From Hyphomicrobiaceae bacterium (GTDB lineage Bacteria; Pseudomonadota; Alphaproteobacteria; Rhizobiales; Hyphomicrobiaceae): 64,000 nucleotides of DNA. Shown piece after piece: positions 49,533-59,734 of the stretch. Below the pieces are notes generated by a model. That model was not told the DNA's origin. It did no database searches and was given only the letters and a program-made list of their open reading frames with translations. Position 1 is the first letter of the stretch. Each line of letters opens with the position of its first letter. The stretch covers positions 372,001 to 436,000 of the forward strand of contig JAURWC010000084.1 in the NCBI GenBank assembly GCA_030655135.1, given 5' to 3'. Made by a program: the position numbers and the translations under genes.

Positions 49533-49712
49533 ATGCGCCTGAACCCTCCGACCCTCGCGATCTTCTTGATCTCGTTCGTGCTGGCTGTTCTGGCCCTGAT
49601 CACGAAGCTCGGCTTCGTGCCTGTCCCTCGCTACCTGCCCCACCAGGAATTCTGGTTGGCCATCACCGCCTACGTCACGCTGATGATCGGCAACCTCGTC
49701 CGCGGCCTCTGA
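49533..49712 (+). CDS. small two-helix membrane protein
   Basis: 59 residues beginning MRLNPPTLAIFLISFVLAVL with a second membrane span (FWLAITAYVTLMIGNLVRGL). The motif FVPVPRYLPHQEFW between the helices suggests a conserved small family. GGAG lies ten bases upstream of the ATG. Function unknown; its stop is 8 bases from the end of the convergent transglycosylase gene. Confidence 0.7.
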   Translation: MRLNPPTLAIFLISFVLAVLALITKLGFVPVPRYLPHQEFWLAITAYVTLMIGNLVRGL

Positions 49713-49719
49713 GAATGGA

Positions 49720-50925
49720 TCAGCGCTGAGCCTGCCGCTCCGCCATCAACTCGTCGAACACCTCGGCGAATTCCACCGCTCCGGAGTTTTTGACGTTGAT
49801 GTTCATGCGTTCGTCCAGCGCGGCCAGCAGCTGCTCTGACGTCTTGCCGCGCACGATTGTGTTGCGCGCGTACGCGCCGCGCTCAAAGAAATTCGGCGTT
49901 GGCGCGGTCATGCCCGCCGGACGCATCATCTCCAGCCCCGTTCCGGGCCCTGCCAAATTCATCAGCTCGATTTGCGATCCCGTCAGCGTCTCGCGGCCGT
50001 TGCGTGCCGCAGAGTCTTTCAGACCCTTGATCTTGATCGCCTGCAGCCACGGCCCGACATCGCCGTCGATGTTGATGGCGTGCATGCCGATGCCCTTGCC
50101 GGTGCGCGCGTGCGCGACCTGCTTGGCCCAAACATCGGGAACCGTTCGCGCATTCGTCACCATGCGCTTCAACGACTCGACCTTTTTATGAATGGTCTCC
50201 GCCTGTTCAGGATGGCGCCGCGCCTTCTGCTCCAGCCGTTCGATAAAGGCTGGGCCGCTCTTGCGGATTTCATTGATCGTATTGGCGGCCAGCAGCTGCG
50301 CGTAGCCAATCGCCGTCGAAATTGGCGAGCCCTTTTTTGTGATGGGGTGAATGCCGGCCACCATGTCCGCCGTACCAAGCCCGCTCGTTTCCAGCGCATA
50401 AATGCGCACGACCTGGTTTTTGGTCAGCCCCAGCGCGAGCGCCTCCCGTGCATAGCGGCGCTTGAATTCCCTTTCGGGAACCCGCTCTGGCGAGAAACCG
50501 TAGTGGGCGCGAGCCAGCGACAGAAAATCGGTCAGCGTCGGCAGCGGATCGGGCTTCTTCACCGGGCCGCTCCTGCCTTCGGACTGGAACTGCGCCCAGC
50601 GCTTCTGCAGCGCTACCGGCAGGTACGGCCCCTTGTATTCCGGCGGGAATGACTGCACGTAGTCATCCGTCCGCAGATCCAGCTTCGCGACTTTCCGTTT
50701 CTTACGAAGCGCCCTCTTGTCAGAGACTTCGCGCCAATAGGCATCCAACTTGAAGTCGAACACACTGCGCGCGGCAACGTAGTCTTCGAATGTCTTCAGT
50801 TCCTGGTCCGACAACGTTTCTTTGAAAGCCGCTGAGCTGCGCGCGGATGCACTCTGCGGCAGCGCGACGGCAAGGACCGCCAGCAGCGCCAACACGGGTG
50901 CAATCAAACGGGCAATACGAACCAT
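49720..50925 (-). CDS. exported lytic-transglycosylase-like (SLT-fold) protein
   Basis: 401 residues: signal peptide (RIARLIAPVLALLAVLAVAL) ending SASA, a basic helical region (ALRKKRKVAKLDLRTDDYV) and an SLT-like domain where the catalytic glutamate precedes serine in RIYALETSGLGTADMVAGIH, followed by ISTAIGYAQLLAANTI. It would cleave peptidoglycan glycan strands. Some family members are annotated only as hypothetical, so enzymatic activity is inferred. Confidence 0.75.
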   Translation of the reverse strand: MVRIARLIAPVLALLAVLAVALPQSASARSSAAFKETLSDQELKTFEDYVAARSVFDFKLDAYWREVSDKRALRKKRKVAKLDLRTDDYVQSFPPEYKGPYLPVALQKRWAQFQSEGRSGPVKKPDPLPTLTDFLSLARAHYGFSPERVPEREFKRRYAREALALGLTKNQVVRIYALETSGLGTADMVAGIHPITKKGSPISTAIGYAQLLAANTINEIRKSGPAFIERLEQKARRHPEQAETIHKKVESLKRMVTNARTVPDVWAKQVAHARTGKGIGMHAINIDGDVGPWLQAIKIKGLKDSAARNGRETLTGSQIELMNLAGPGTGLEMMRPAGMTAPTPNFFERGAYARNTIVRGKTSEQLLAALDERMNINVKNSGAVEFAEVFDELMAERQAQR

Positions 50926-51070
50926 TCCAGGCAATCTCCGGCAGCAAATCGATCCGTTATGGAATACCACGGGCAAAACAGGCAAAAATGGCCATCCCAG
51001 GGCACTCTCACGCGAGGTTTAAGCCTACGCAACAAAGATGCAAACACTGGCCGCGATGCTATGACAATCC

Positions 51071-51724
51071 ATGCCCAGCCCGCCACGATCAATGCTTCCA
51101 CCCATCACTCTAAACACCTTCCGGACGCTGGCCGCAAAGGCCCTGCGGGCCGACCCCCCAGCCTCGCCAAACGGCCCCAGCGACTATGATCTAAACCCAG
51201 GGCTCGATAGCGAGTTTCCCAGGGTAGACACGCCGCGGCCGGCCGCCGTGCTGGTTCCGGTCATCGCCCGCGATAAACTGACGATGCTTTTCACCCAGCG
51301 GACGGACGCTCTACCCTCGCACGCCGGACAGATCGCCTTTCCCGGCGGCAAGGTGGAGCCCTCTGACCGGGACGCCATCGAGACCGCCCAGCGCGAGGCC
51401 GAAGAAGAGATTGGCCTTGCCCGGTCCTTTACCGAACCGCTCGGCTTTCTTGATCCCTATCTCACAGGCACCGGCTTCCGCATCGTGCCCGTGGTCGCTC
51501 TGATAGAACCGGGGTTCAAACTAAAACTGGACCCGTCCGAAGTCGCCGCTGCATTCGAGGTGCCGTTGGATTTTCTCATGAATGCGGAAAATCATCAGCG
51601 TCATTCCCGCACTTTTCGCGGACAGGAGCGCTTCTACCATGCGATGCCGTACGAGGATCGCTATATATGGGGGGCCACTGCCGGCATCCTGAAGAACATG
51701 CACGAAAGGTTCTTCCCTACATGA
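51071..51724 (+). CDS. NUDIX hydrolase, CoA pyrophosphatase type
   Basis: 217 residues: LFTQRTDALPSHAGQIAFPG, the UPF0035 signature of CoA diphosphatases, leads directly into the Nudix box (GGKVE, then AQREAEEEIGL), and the C-terminal part includes GFLDPYLTGTGFRIVPVVAL. Likely cleaves CoA or acyl-CoA pyrophosphate. The start is uncertain between 51071 and the ATG at 51092. It overlaps the next gene as ATGA, giving a NUDIX-DUF6111-cca operon that is conserved in this class. Confidence 0.88.
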   Translation: MPSPPRSMLPPITLNTFRTLAAKALRADPPASPNGPSDYDLNPGLDSEFPRVDTPRPAAVLVPVIARDKLTMLFTQRTDALPSHAGQIAFPGGKVEPSDRDAIETAQREAEEEIGLARSFTEPLGFLDPYLTGTGFRIVPVVALIEPGFKLKLDPSEVAAAFEVPLDFLMNAENHQRHSRTFRGQERFYHAMPYEDRYIWGATAGILKNMHERFFPT

Positions 51725-52020
51725 TCCGCGTCGTCATCGAGAACATCGCGATCTTCCTCATCCCGACCCTCGTCTATGCGGCCTACGTTGTTCTGACGAT
51801 GGCGCCCAAAACCGAGGAAGCCGGCGAACGCGCATTTGCCAAGATCGTCGGCGAGGCTCCGCTGCTCTGGCTGTTCACTGCTGGCGCGCTGCTGGTTGTC
51901 GTCAGCCTGATCGCGTTTCAATCGACGGAAGGCGGCCGCCCTGGCATGAAGTACGAGGCGCCCACCATGCGCGACGGGCGTATTCAACCAAGTCACGCCG
52001 AACCCCGCACGCCGCAATAG
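51721..52020 (+). CDS. DUF6111 membrane protein
   Basis: 99 residues with two membrane helices (MIRVVIENIAIFLIPTLVYA and LLWLFTAGALLVVVSLIAFQ) and a short hydrophilic tail (GGRPGMKYEAPTMRDGRI). Starts within the NUDIX stop codon (ATGA) and ends two bases before cca, so the three genes are co-translated. Family function unknown. Confidence 0.85.
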   Translation: MIRVVIENIAIFLIPTLVYAAYVVLTMAPKTEEAGERAFAKIVGEAPLLWLFTAGALLVVVSLIAFQSTEGGRPGMKYEAPTMRDGRIQPSHAEPRTPQ

Positions 52021-52022
52021 CC

Positions 52023-53291
52023 ATGCACGATCAGCTGCCCGCCAAACCCCCGTCTCTTCGCGACGCTGATTGGCTCAGTCGGCCCGAGACGCGCGAGCTT
52101 TTCGCGGCCCTCAACGATGGCGGACACACCGCGCGCGCGGTCGGTGGCGCCGTCCGCAACACGCTCCTTGGTACGCCGGTCCACGACGTCGACATCGCGA
52201 CGACCAGTTCTCCAGACACCACTATTGCACTCGCCGCCAAAGCCGGGCTGAGAGCCGTGCCCACCGGCATCGAGCATGGCACCGTTACCGTGGTCGTGCG
52301 CCACACGCCATTCGAGGTTACGACACTGCGCACTGACGTCGAAACTTTCGGCCGTCACGCCCGCGTCGCTTTCACCGACGACTGGGCCGCGGACGCACGC
52401 CGCCGCGATTTCACGATCAACGCGCTTTACTGCGATGCCGACGGCGTCATTCTCGATCCCCTCGACGGCTACAGCGACATTGTCGCCAGGCGAGTCCGTT
52501 TTATCGGCGAAGCTGAAGAGCGCATCCGCGAAGACTACCTGCGGATCCTTCGTTTCTTCCGTTTCTCGGCCGAATACGCCGGCGGCGATATCGACGGCAA
52601 TGGACTGCAAGCCTGCCAGAAATTGAGCCATGGCCTCGACCAGCTGTCGCGAGAGCGTATCCGCGCCGAACTGCTGCGCCTTGTCGTAACCCAGCACGTC
52701 CCAGCTGTCGTGCCAGTCATCGCCAGCGATTTCCTCACGCGCATCTTCCCCGATGCGCCTGACGTGCGCTTGCTTGAGCGTGTGGCCGCCATCGAAGATG
52801 CGCTCGGACGCGAACCCGACCCGATCCTGCGCCTCGGTGCCCTGTCTGGCGCCAAACCGGGCAGTGCATTGCCATTGCGCGATGCGCTGCGTCTCTCTGC
52901 CCGCGAGTTCGAGCGACTGGCGCGGCTGTCGATGCCGGATCCCGCCTTCAATCCTGCGAATAAGGACCGCGAGGCCAAAGCGTTCATTTACCGCCACGGT
53001 CCGCGAGCGTTCACCGACGGCGTGATGCTGGCCTGGGCGCACAGCAGAGCATCTGTCTCCGACGCCGGCTATGCCGAGCGGCTCGCTCTGCCCGACCGTT
53101 GGCAAGCGCCACCCCTGCCGGTTCGCGGCTCCGACGTGATCGAACTTGGCGTTGCTCCTGGCCCGCGCGTTGGCCGCATCGTTGCGGCATTCGAAGACTG
53201 GTGGATCGGCGCGGACTTCCCGGAAGACGCAGCAAGGCTCACATCGCGACTGGCACAACTCGCAGCCGCAACAGATACAAACGACGATTGA
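52023..53291 (+). CDS. cca: CCA tRNA nucleotidyltransferase
   Basis: Adds or repairs the 3' CCA of tRNA. 422 residues: head domain with TARAVGGAVRNTLLGTPVHD and the metal motif VDIATT, template segment DDWAADARRRDFTINALYCD, IGEAEERIREDYLRILRFFR (class II nucleotidyltransferase motif), and a C-terminal alpha-helical tail domain. Begins two bases after DUF6111. Confidence 0.93.
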   Translation: MHDQLPAKPPSLRDADWLSRPETRELFAALNDGGHTARAVGGAVRNTLLGTPVHDVDIATTSSPDTTIALAAKAGLRAVPTGIEHGTVTVVVRHTPFEVTTLRTDVETFGRHARVAFTDDWAADARRRDFTINALYCDADGVILDPLDGYSDIVARRVRFIGEAEERIREDYLRILRFFRFSAEYAGGDIDGNGLQACQKLSHGLDQLSRERIRAELLRLVVTQHVPAVVPVIASDFLTRIFPDAPDVRLLERVAAIEDALGREPDPILRLGALSGAKPGSALPLRDALRLSAREFERLARLSMPDPAFNPANKDREAKAFIYRHGPRAFTDGVMLAWAHSRASVSDAGYAERLALPDRWQAPPLPVRGSDVIELGVAPGPRVGRIVAAFEDWWIGADFPEDAARLTSRLAQLAAATDTNDD

Positions 53292-53314
53292 GCCACCAAA
53301 CGTTCAAGCGAACG

Positions 53315-53497
53315 TCACTTCACGCGCGGTCCCTGGCTTTGAACGAGCGCCTTCTCGATACGCCGCCACGTGGCAGCCTCCTCGCGATCGCCGCGTTCTT
53401 CTGACTGGCGCGCCTTCTGCGCCGCTTCGGCCAGTGCCTTCGGCCCCATGGCTGCGAATAGCTTGTCCGCGTGTTCCTGAATTTCAACAGCGTGCAT
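53315..53497 (-). CDS. small uncharacterised protein
   Basis: 60 residues, helical and charged: HAVEIQEHADKLFAAMGPKA, EAAQKARQSEERGDREEAA and WRRIEKALV. ATG at 53497 has GAGGTG at seven bases; the longer frame runs into the DUF2252 upstream region and is unlikely. Function unknown; ends 24 bases from the cca stop. Confidence 0.7.
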   Translation of the reverse strand: MHAVEIQEHADKLFAAMGPKALAEAAQKARQSEERGDREEAATWRRIEKALVQSQGPRVK

Positions 53498-53607
53498 GAC
53501 AAACACCTCGTCGTTTCCACTGCAGTAAAAATGTAGGGTTGCCCTGCTATATGGCAAGACGGCGACGATGCCCCCGATCTCCACCACTTCAACCACCGCG
53601 AGGCCCC

Positions 53608-54855
53608 ATGACCGCCGCAAGCCCAGAGATCATCGCCGCCTACAATGCCGGCCGCGATCCGTCGCGACTGGCGCTCAAGCTGGTGGCGATGCGCGACAAT
53701 CCATTCTCGTTCCTCAGGGGAACGGCGCATCTCTTCCATCAGCGCATGGCGGAAGCGGGCATCGACACCGGCGGTCCGCCCACCTGGATTTGCGGCGACC
53801 TGCATCTGGAAAACTTCGGAACGTATCTCGCCAGCAACGGCCTGACCTACTTCGACATCAACGACTTCGACGAGTGCGCGCTGGCGCCGTGCTCGTGGGA
53901 CATCCTGCGCCTCGCCACGAGCCTTCTCGTTGCCGCGCCGCTCTACGACATCAAGCGCGCGGCAGCGGTCGCCCTTGCGACGCAAGCGATCGCCGCCTAC
54001 CGCAATGAACTGGCCACCGGCAAACCCCGCTGGATCGAACGCAAGACCGCGGACGGCGTCATCGGCGATTTGATTGACAGCCTGCGCCATCGCAATCCGG
54101 AGAAGTTTGTCCAGAAGCGCACGGTGGACAAGCGCTCGCAAGCGCTCGACACCGCGCTCCCCAAGATGCAGGCCGTCATGTCCGGGCAGGAAAGGCGGCA
54201 AGTGAGCGGCTTCATCGAGTCCCGCACCGTGGGCGCCAAGGGTCCGCAGGAGTTCAGGTTCCTCGACGTTGCGTACCGCATCGCGGGCACCGGCAGTCTT
54301 GGCGTCTGCCGCTACGTCGTGCTCGCCGAAACACTCACTGATCCCTCCCGCAAACTGCTGCTCGATCTCAAGGGAACGCTGCCGTCGTCGGTGCAGCCGG
54401 TTAGCGGCATCTCGCAACCACCCTGGAACAACGAGGCCCATCGCGTCGTGGCTGTGCAGAACCTGGCGCAAGTCCTACCACCGGGCTTGCTGCAAGCCGT
54501 CAGCTTCGGTGGCCAGTCGTTCGTGTTCAAAGAATTGCAGCCAACGAGCGACAGGCTCGACCTGGATGAAGTGGCAAAGGACGCGGATCAGTTTTCGCGG
54601 ACGATCACCACCATGGGCGAACTCACGGCCTGGGCACACCTGCGCGCGTCCGGGCATTTGACGTCGGCGCCGTCCGATGCGCTCGTCGCCTTCGCGCAGG
54701 ATAAGGCCGTGGCCAAAGCGATACTGCTCGCGGCTCAGGACATGGAAACGTCGACCCATGATGACTACGCCGCCTACTGCGAGGCCTACGATGCAGGCGC
54801 CTTCGCGGCAACGCTGGCGCACCTCGACAAGGCAAAGGGCGACGAAGCCGCCTAG
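53608..54855 (+). CDS. DUF2252 protein (kinase-like fold)
   Basis: 415 residues. The central motif WICGDLHLENFGTYLASNGL TYFDINDFDECALAP resembles the catalytic loop and metal site of aminoglycoside phosphotransferase-like kinases (H-x-D/N pattern and D-F-D). Other segments: MRDNPFSFLRGTAHLFHQRM, FRFLDVAYRIAGTGSLGVCR, LDLKGTLPSSVQP. DUF2252 function is not established; a small-molecule or protein kinase is plausible. GAGG lies five bases before the ATG. Confidence 0.88.
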   Translation: MTAASPEIIAAYNAGRDPSRLALKLVAMRDNPFSFLRGTAHLFHQRMAEAGIDTGGPPTWICGDLHLENFGTYLASNGLTYFDINDFDECALAPCSWDILRLATSLLVAAPLYDIKRAAAVALATQAIAAYRNELATGKPRWIERKTADGVIGDLIDSLRHRNPEKFVQKRTVDKRSQALDTALPKMQAVMSGQERRQVSGFIESRTVGAKGPQEFRFLDVAYRIAGTGSLGVCRYVVLAETLTDPSRKLLLDLKGTLPSSVQPVSGISQPPWNNEAHRVVAVQNLAQVLPPGLLQAVSFGGQSFVFKELQPTSDRLDLDEVAKDADQFSRTITTMGELTAWAHLRASGHLTSAPSDALVAFAQDKAVAKAILLAAQDMETSTHDDYAAYCEAYDAGAFAATLAHLDKAKGDEAA

Positions 54856-54878
54856 CCTGGAGGCGACCGCTCGACAGC

Positions 54879-54908
54879 AAAAAGCCCCGGCTCGCACCGG
54901 GGCTTTTC
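54879..54908. terminator. bidirectional intrinsic terminator
   Basis: AAAAAGCCCCGG-CTCGCA-CCGGGGCTTTT: ten or more paired bases with A-run before and T-run after, between the convergent DUF2252 and groEL genes; it can stop both transcripts. Confidence 0.92.
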
Positions 54909-54939
54909 GTTTCTGTCAGCTGGCGTTGGAAGCCGGACT

Positions 54940-56592
<1,653 letters not shown>

Positions 56593-56631
56593 CTACTCCA
56601 GATTCAAATGTTCAGGGAATTGGGGAGGCGA

Positions 56632-56946
56632 TTAAGCAGCGGCCTTGGTGGCAGCTTTGCCTTCGAGAATGCCCAGGACGTCGCTCTCCTTCATGATGAG
56701 GAGATCCTGGCCATCGATCTTCACTTCCGTGCCGGACCACTTGCCGAACAGGATGCGGTCGCCAGCTTTGACTTCGAGGGGAACAATTTTACCGGCTTCG
56801 TCGCGAGCGCCAGGACCGACGGCGACGATCTCGCCTTGCATCGGCTTCTCTTTGGCGGTGTCCGGGATGATGATGCCGCCGGCGGTCTTGGTATCTTCTT
56901 CAACGCGGCGGACCACGACGCGATCATGCAAAGGACGGAACTTCAT
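56632..56946 (-). CDS. groES: co-chaperonin GroES (Hsp10)
   Basis: 104 residues: [40 protein letters not shown]; mobile loop [11 protein letters not shown], roof segment and C-terminal [10 protein letters not shown]. Caps the GroEL ring. First gene of the groES-groEL operon; promoter and CIRCE-like element lie about 110 bases upstream. Confidence 0.97.
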   Translation of the reverse strand: MKFRPLHDRVVVRRVEEDTKTAGGIIIPDTAKEKPMQGEIVAVGPGARDEAGKIVPLEVKAGDRILFGKWSGTEVKIDGQDLLIMKESDVLGILEGKAATKAAA

Positions 56947-57056
56947 GAAGCTTACCTCATGATAAGATTAAGTTTTAAGACGCGGAACTGGCTTTATCGC
57001 GCCAGCGCGAGCAGATGGCCACAGGGAGCAAATGCTCCGTGATGCCGTGCGTCGCC

Positions 57057-57085
57057 TATATGCGGCGAGCTGCTAGCAGTGTCAA
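57057..57085 (-). promoter_or_regulatory. groES promoter (-35 TTGACA, -10 CATATA)
   Basis: On the minus strand TTGACA (57085-57080) and CATATA (57062-57057) are separated by exactly 17 bases. Overlap with the CIRCE-like dyad supports this as the groE promoter. The -10 box also resembles a heat-shock sigma32 element (CCGCATATA). Confidence 0.75.
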
Positions 57086-57099
57086 GGTTCGAGTGCCAA
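57073..57099. promoter_or_regulatory. CIRCE-like operator upstream of groES
   Basis: CTAGCAGTG-N9-GAGTGCCAA against consensus TTAGCACTC-N9-GAGTGCTAA: 14 of 18 arm positions match. It overlaps the -35 box, where HrcA repression would act. The left arm is weak, so binding is inferred. Confidence 0.65.
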
Positions 57100-57255
57100 A
57101 GACGGCTAAAGTTTGCGTCGTTCAGCAGCATCATTGGCGCCGCCGAAGCGCTCACTGAGTGAAAACCGAAGCGCTCACCGAGAGAAACAAGCAGCTGCAC
57201 CCGAGGCGCGACCCCGGGTGCAAAACAAACTCAGAATTTTTAGAATGCGTTGCGA

Positions 57256-57567
57256 TTAGACCGCAAAATCGTCGATCTTTGAGCCTTTGCCCAGCTTGGC
57301 AACAAGCCAATTCGGCTTGCGCCCGCGGCCAGTCCAGGTTTCGCTGCGATTATCCGGATTGACATACTTTGCAGCGACCGCTTTTCCGCGACCGCGCGCG
57401 CCAAACAATTCGCCCACCGAAAACCCGGCGTTCTCAGCCAAAGATGCGATCTTCTGCTTGATCTCAGACCGTTCGCGATCCTTCGCGACCGAAATCGCGC
57501 GTTCAACCTTCACTTGAAGATCCAGCAGATCCTTCAGCGGCATCTTATCGACGTTAAAGCTGGCCAT
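57256..57567 (-). CDS. H-NS histone family protein (HvrA-like)
   Basis: 103 residues: N-terminal helical dimerisation region (LKDLLDLQVKVERAISVAKD) and C-terminal DNA-binding part (AKYVNPDNRSETWTGRGRKP NWL), the AT-hook-like RGRKPxW motif of H-NS proteins. It binds AT-rich DNA and acts as a nucleoid-associated regulator. Monocistronic; 155 bases with no gene follow upstream to the permease stop. Confidence 0.92.
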   Translation of the reverse strand: MASFNVDKMPLKDLLDLQVKVERAISVAKDRERSEIKQKIASLAENAGFSVGELFGARGRGKAVAAKYVNPDNRSETWTGRGRKPNWLVAKLGKGSKIDDFAV

Positions 57568-57722
57568 CGGCGCCCTTATCCCATTGCTCGATTTTCGAAA
57601 TTTATCGGAAGTCCGGATAGCACCGTTTTCAATCTCAGTAAATACGGCACGAATAAGAAAATAGCCGCGGACGAAACTCCGCTGTTTGCAACCTTAACGC
57701 GGCGCGCCTCTGATACCGCTAA

Positions 57723-58955
57723 TTATTCACTACGGAGAGCATCAATTGGATTCAATTGAGAAGCCCGGCGTGCCGGAAAGTAGCCAAAGAATACGCCGGT
57801 TGCCGCGGCCGCGGCCATCGCCAGCGCAATCACGCTTGGGCTGACGACCACAGGCCATTGTGCATAAAGCGCGACAAGAGCGGCCGCACCAACGCCAATG
57901 GCAATGCCAATCAAGCCGCCGAATAGACATAGGGTTACAGCCTCTACCAGGAACTGGCGCATGATATCGCGCCCTTTGCCGCCAACAGCCATGCGCAGGC
58001 CGATTTCGCGGGTGCGCTCGGTTACTGAAACAAGCATGATATTCATGATGCCTATGCCGCCAACGACGAGCGAAATTACTGAAGTCGCTGCCAGCAAATA
58101 GCTCAGTGTGTTGAGAACTTCGTTTCTCGCCTTCATGAACTCGGCAAGATTGCGTACCGAAAAACTGTCTTCTCCTCCCGGCAATGGCGGGCGGCGCTGG
58201 CGCAATAGGTTCTCAATATCCTCTTGGGCATCTACCAAGCTGATTTGCGGATCGATCTTGACGTGGATCATTCCGATTTGATCGTTCTGAACCTGGCTGC
58301 GTCCAACGATGCGGCCGCGCGCCGTAGACATCGGCATCAAAACCGTATCGTCCTGGTCTCGGCCCACTCCGGACTGGCCTTTCGCCGCCAGGACCCCGAC
58401 CACTTGGAATGGCACGTTTTTTACACGGATCATCGCGCCAATCGGGTCGTTTTCGCCGAACAGTTGTTTTGCAACGGTCACCCCTATCATCGCGACTTTT
58501 GCGTTCGAGCGGATATCGGAAGGCGTCAGTTCCCGGCCGCTAGCGACCGGCCAATCCTTAACGGCATTGAATTCGGCGTGAATGCCCGAGAGGTTCGTCG
58601 TCCAGTTCGCGTTTCCGTAAACGACCGGGCCCGAGCCGTTCAATTGGCCGGAAATCGCGACAACCCCGGAAACCTTGTCGCGAATGGCGACCATATCGGC
58701 TTCTGCCAGGGGCCGGTCGCTACCAGCTCCCGAGGATCGGCCCCCCATGCGGCGATCGCCCGAACTAACGATGAGCGTATTGGTGCCCAGCGCATTGATC
58801 TGCCGGTCGACCTCCGAAGACGCGCCCGTGCCGACGGCAACCAGAATGATCACCGAGGCCACGCCTATCACGATACCCAGCGTCGTCAGGATGGATCGCA
58901 GCAAATTGGCCTTCAAAGCCGTAAGCGCCACCCGCAGACAATCAAGCAGCGTCAT
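57723..58955 (-). CDS. MacB-type ABC transporter permease
   Basis: 410 residues: one N-terminal helix (ILTTLGIVIGVASVIILVAV) with the typical GTGASSEVDRQINALGTNTL, a large MacB periplasmic core, and three C-terminal helices (LLAATSVISLVVGGIGIMNI, RTREIGLRMAVGGKGRDI, LFGGLIGIAIGVGAAALVAL). Unlike E. coli MacB the ATPase is a separate protein encoded upstream, overlapping as ATGA. Third gene of an adaptor-ATPase-permease operon; substrate unknown. Confidence 0.92.
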   Translation of the reverse strand: MTLLDCLRVALTALKANLLRSILTTLGIVIGVASVIILVAVGTGASSEVDRQINALGTNTLIVSSGDRRMGGRSSGAGSDRPLAEADMVAIRDKVSGVVAISGQLNGSGPVVYGNANWTTNLSGIHAEFNAVKDWPVASGRELTPSDIRSNAKVAMIGVTVAKQLFGENDPIGAMIRVKNVPFQVVGVLAAKGQSGVGRDQDDTVLMPMSTARGRIVGRSQVQNDQIGMIHVKIDPQISLVDAQEDIENLLRQRRPPLPGGEDSFSVRNLAEFMKARNEVLNTLSYLLAATSVISLVVGGIGIMNIMLVSVTERTREIGLRMAVGGKGRDIMRQFLVEAVTLCLFGGLIGIAIGVGAAALVALYAQWPVVVSPSVIALAMAAAAATGVFFGYFPARRASQLNPIDALRSE

Positions 58956-59734
58956 TCTGCTGCCTCGCTGCCGCGTTGCGCGGCCGACACCATACCGCGG
59001 TCCGCTACACCGCGATGCGCGTGCCGGACGTCCTCGACGATATGCCCGTCCTTGAACAGAACCCGCCGCGATGCCCATTCCGCAATGTCCGGCTCGTGCG
59101 TGACCAGCACAACCGTGATGCCACCAGCGTTCAGCGTCGTGAAAAGCCGCATGATCTCGTCGGAGGTTTTGCTGTCGAGTGCCCCCGTCGGCTCATCCGC
59201 CAGCAGGATCTTCGGATTGTTGACCAGCGCCCGCGCGATCGCGACGCGCTGTTGCTGTCCGCCCGACAGTTGCCTTGGATGATGGTTCAGGCGGTCGCCC
59301 AGCCCCACCTGTTCGAGGCGATGCCGCGCCAGTTCTTCCGGATTTTCCGGCTTAGGGTGCGCATAGAGCATCGGCAGCATCACCTGGCGTAGCGCCGTGG
59401 TACGCGGCAGCAGGTTGAACTGCTGGAACACGAAGCCGATCGACCGGTTGCGCAAGTCTGCCAGCTCATCGCTGTCGAGCGCGCCGATATCGCGGCCGTC
59501 GATCGCCAGCGTACCCGTTGTCGGCACATCGAGCGCGCCGATCAGATTCATCATCGTTGACTTGCCCGATCCCGACGGACCCATGATGGCAACGAACTCG
59601 CCTTCCGCAATCGTCAGCGATACGCCGTCAAGCGCCTTCACCACTTCAGCGCCCATGCGGTAGGTCTTGACCAGACCGTCGGCGACGATGAGCGGGCGTT
59701 GAGCGACACCCTCCGGCTTCGAATGCGCCTCCAT
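58952..59734 (-). CDS. MacB-type ABC transporter ATPase
   Basis: 260 residues: Walker A MGPSGSGKSTMMNLIGALD, Q-loop FVFQQFNLLPRTTA, signature LSGGQQQRVAIARALVNNPK and Walker B ILLADEPTGALD, followed by LVTHEPDIA. A close match to the LolD/MacB ATPase group that powers mechanotransmission to the periplasm rather than membrane transport. Overlaps both neighbours (TAATG with the adaptor, ATGA with the permease). Confidence 0.94.
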   Translation of the reverse strand: MEAHSKPEGVAQRPLIVADGLVKTYRMGAEVVKALDGVSLTIAEGEFVAIMGPSGSGKSTMMNLIGALDVPTTGTLAIDGRDIGALDSDELADLRNRSIGFVFQQFNLLPRTTALRQVMLPMLYAHPKPENPEELARHRLEQVGLGDRLNHHPRQLSGGQQQRVAIARALVNNPKILLADEPTGALDSKTSDEIMRLFTTLNAGGITVVLVTHEPDIAEWASRRVLFKDGHIVEDVRHAHRGVADRGMVSAAQRGSEAAE

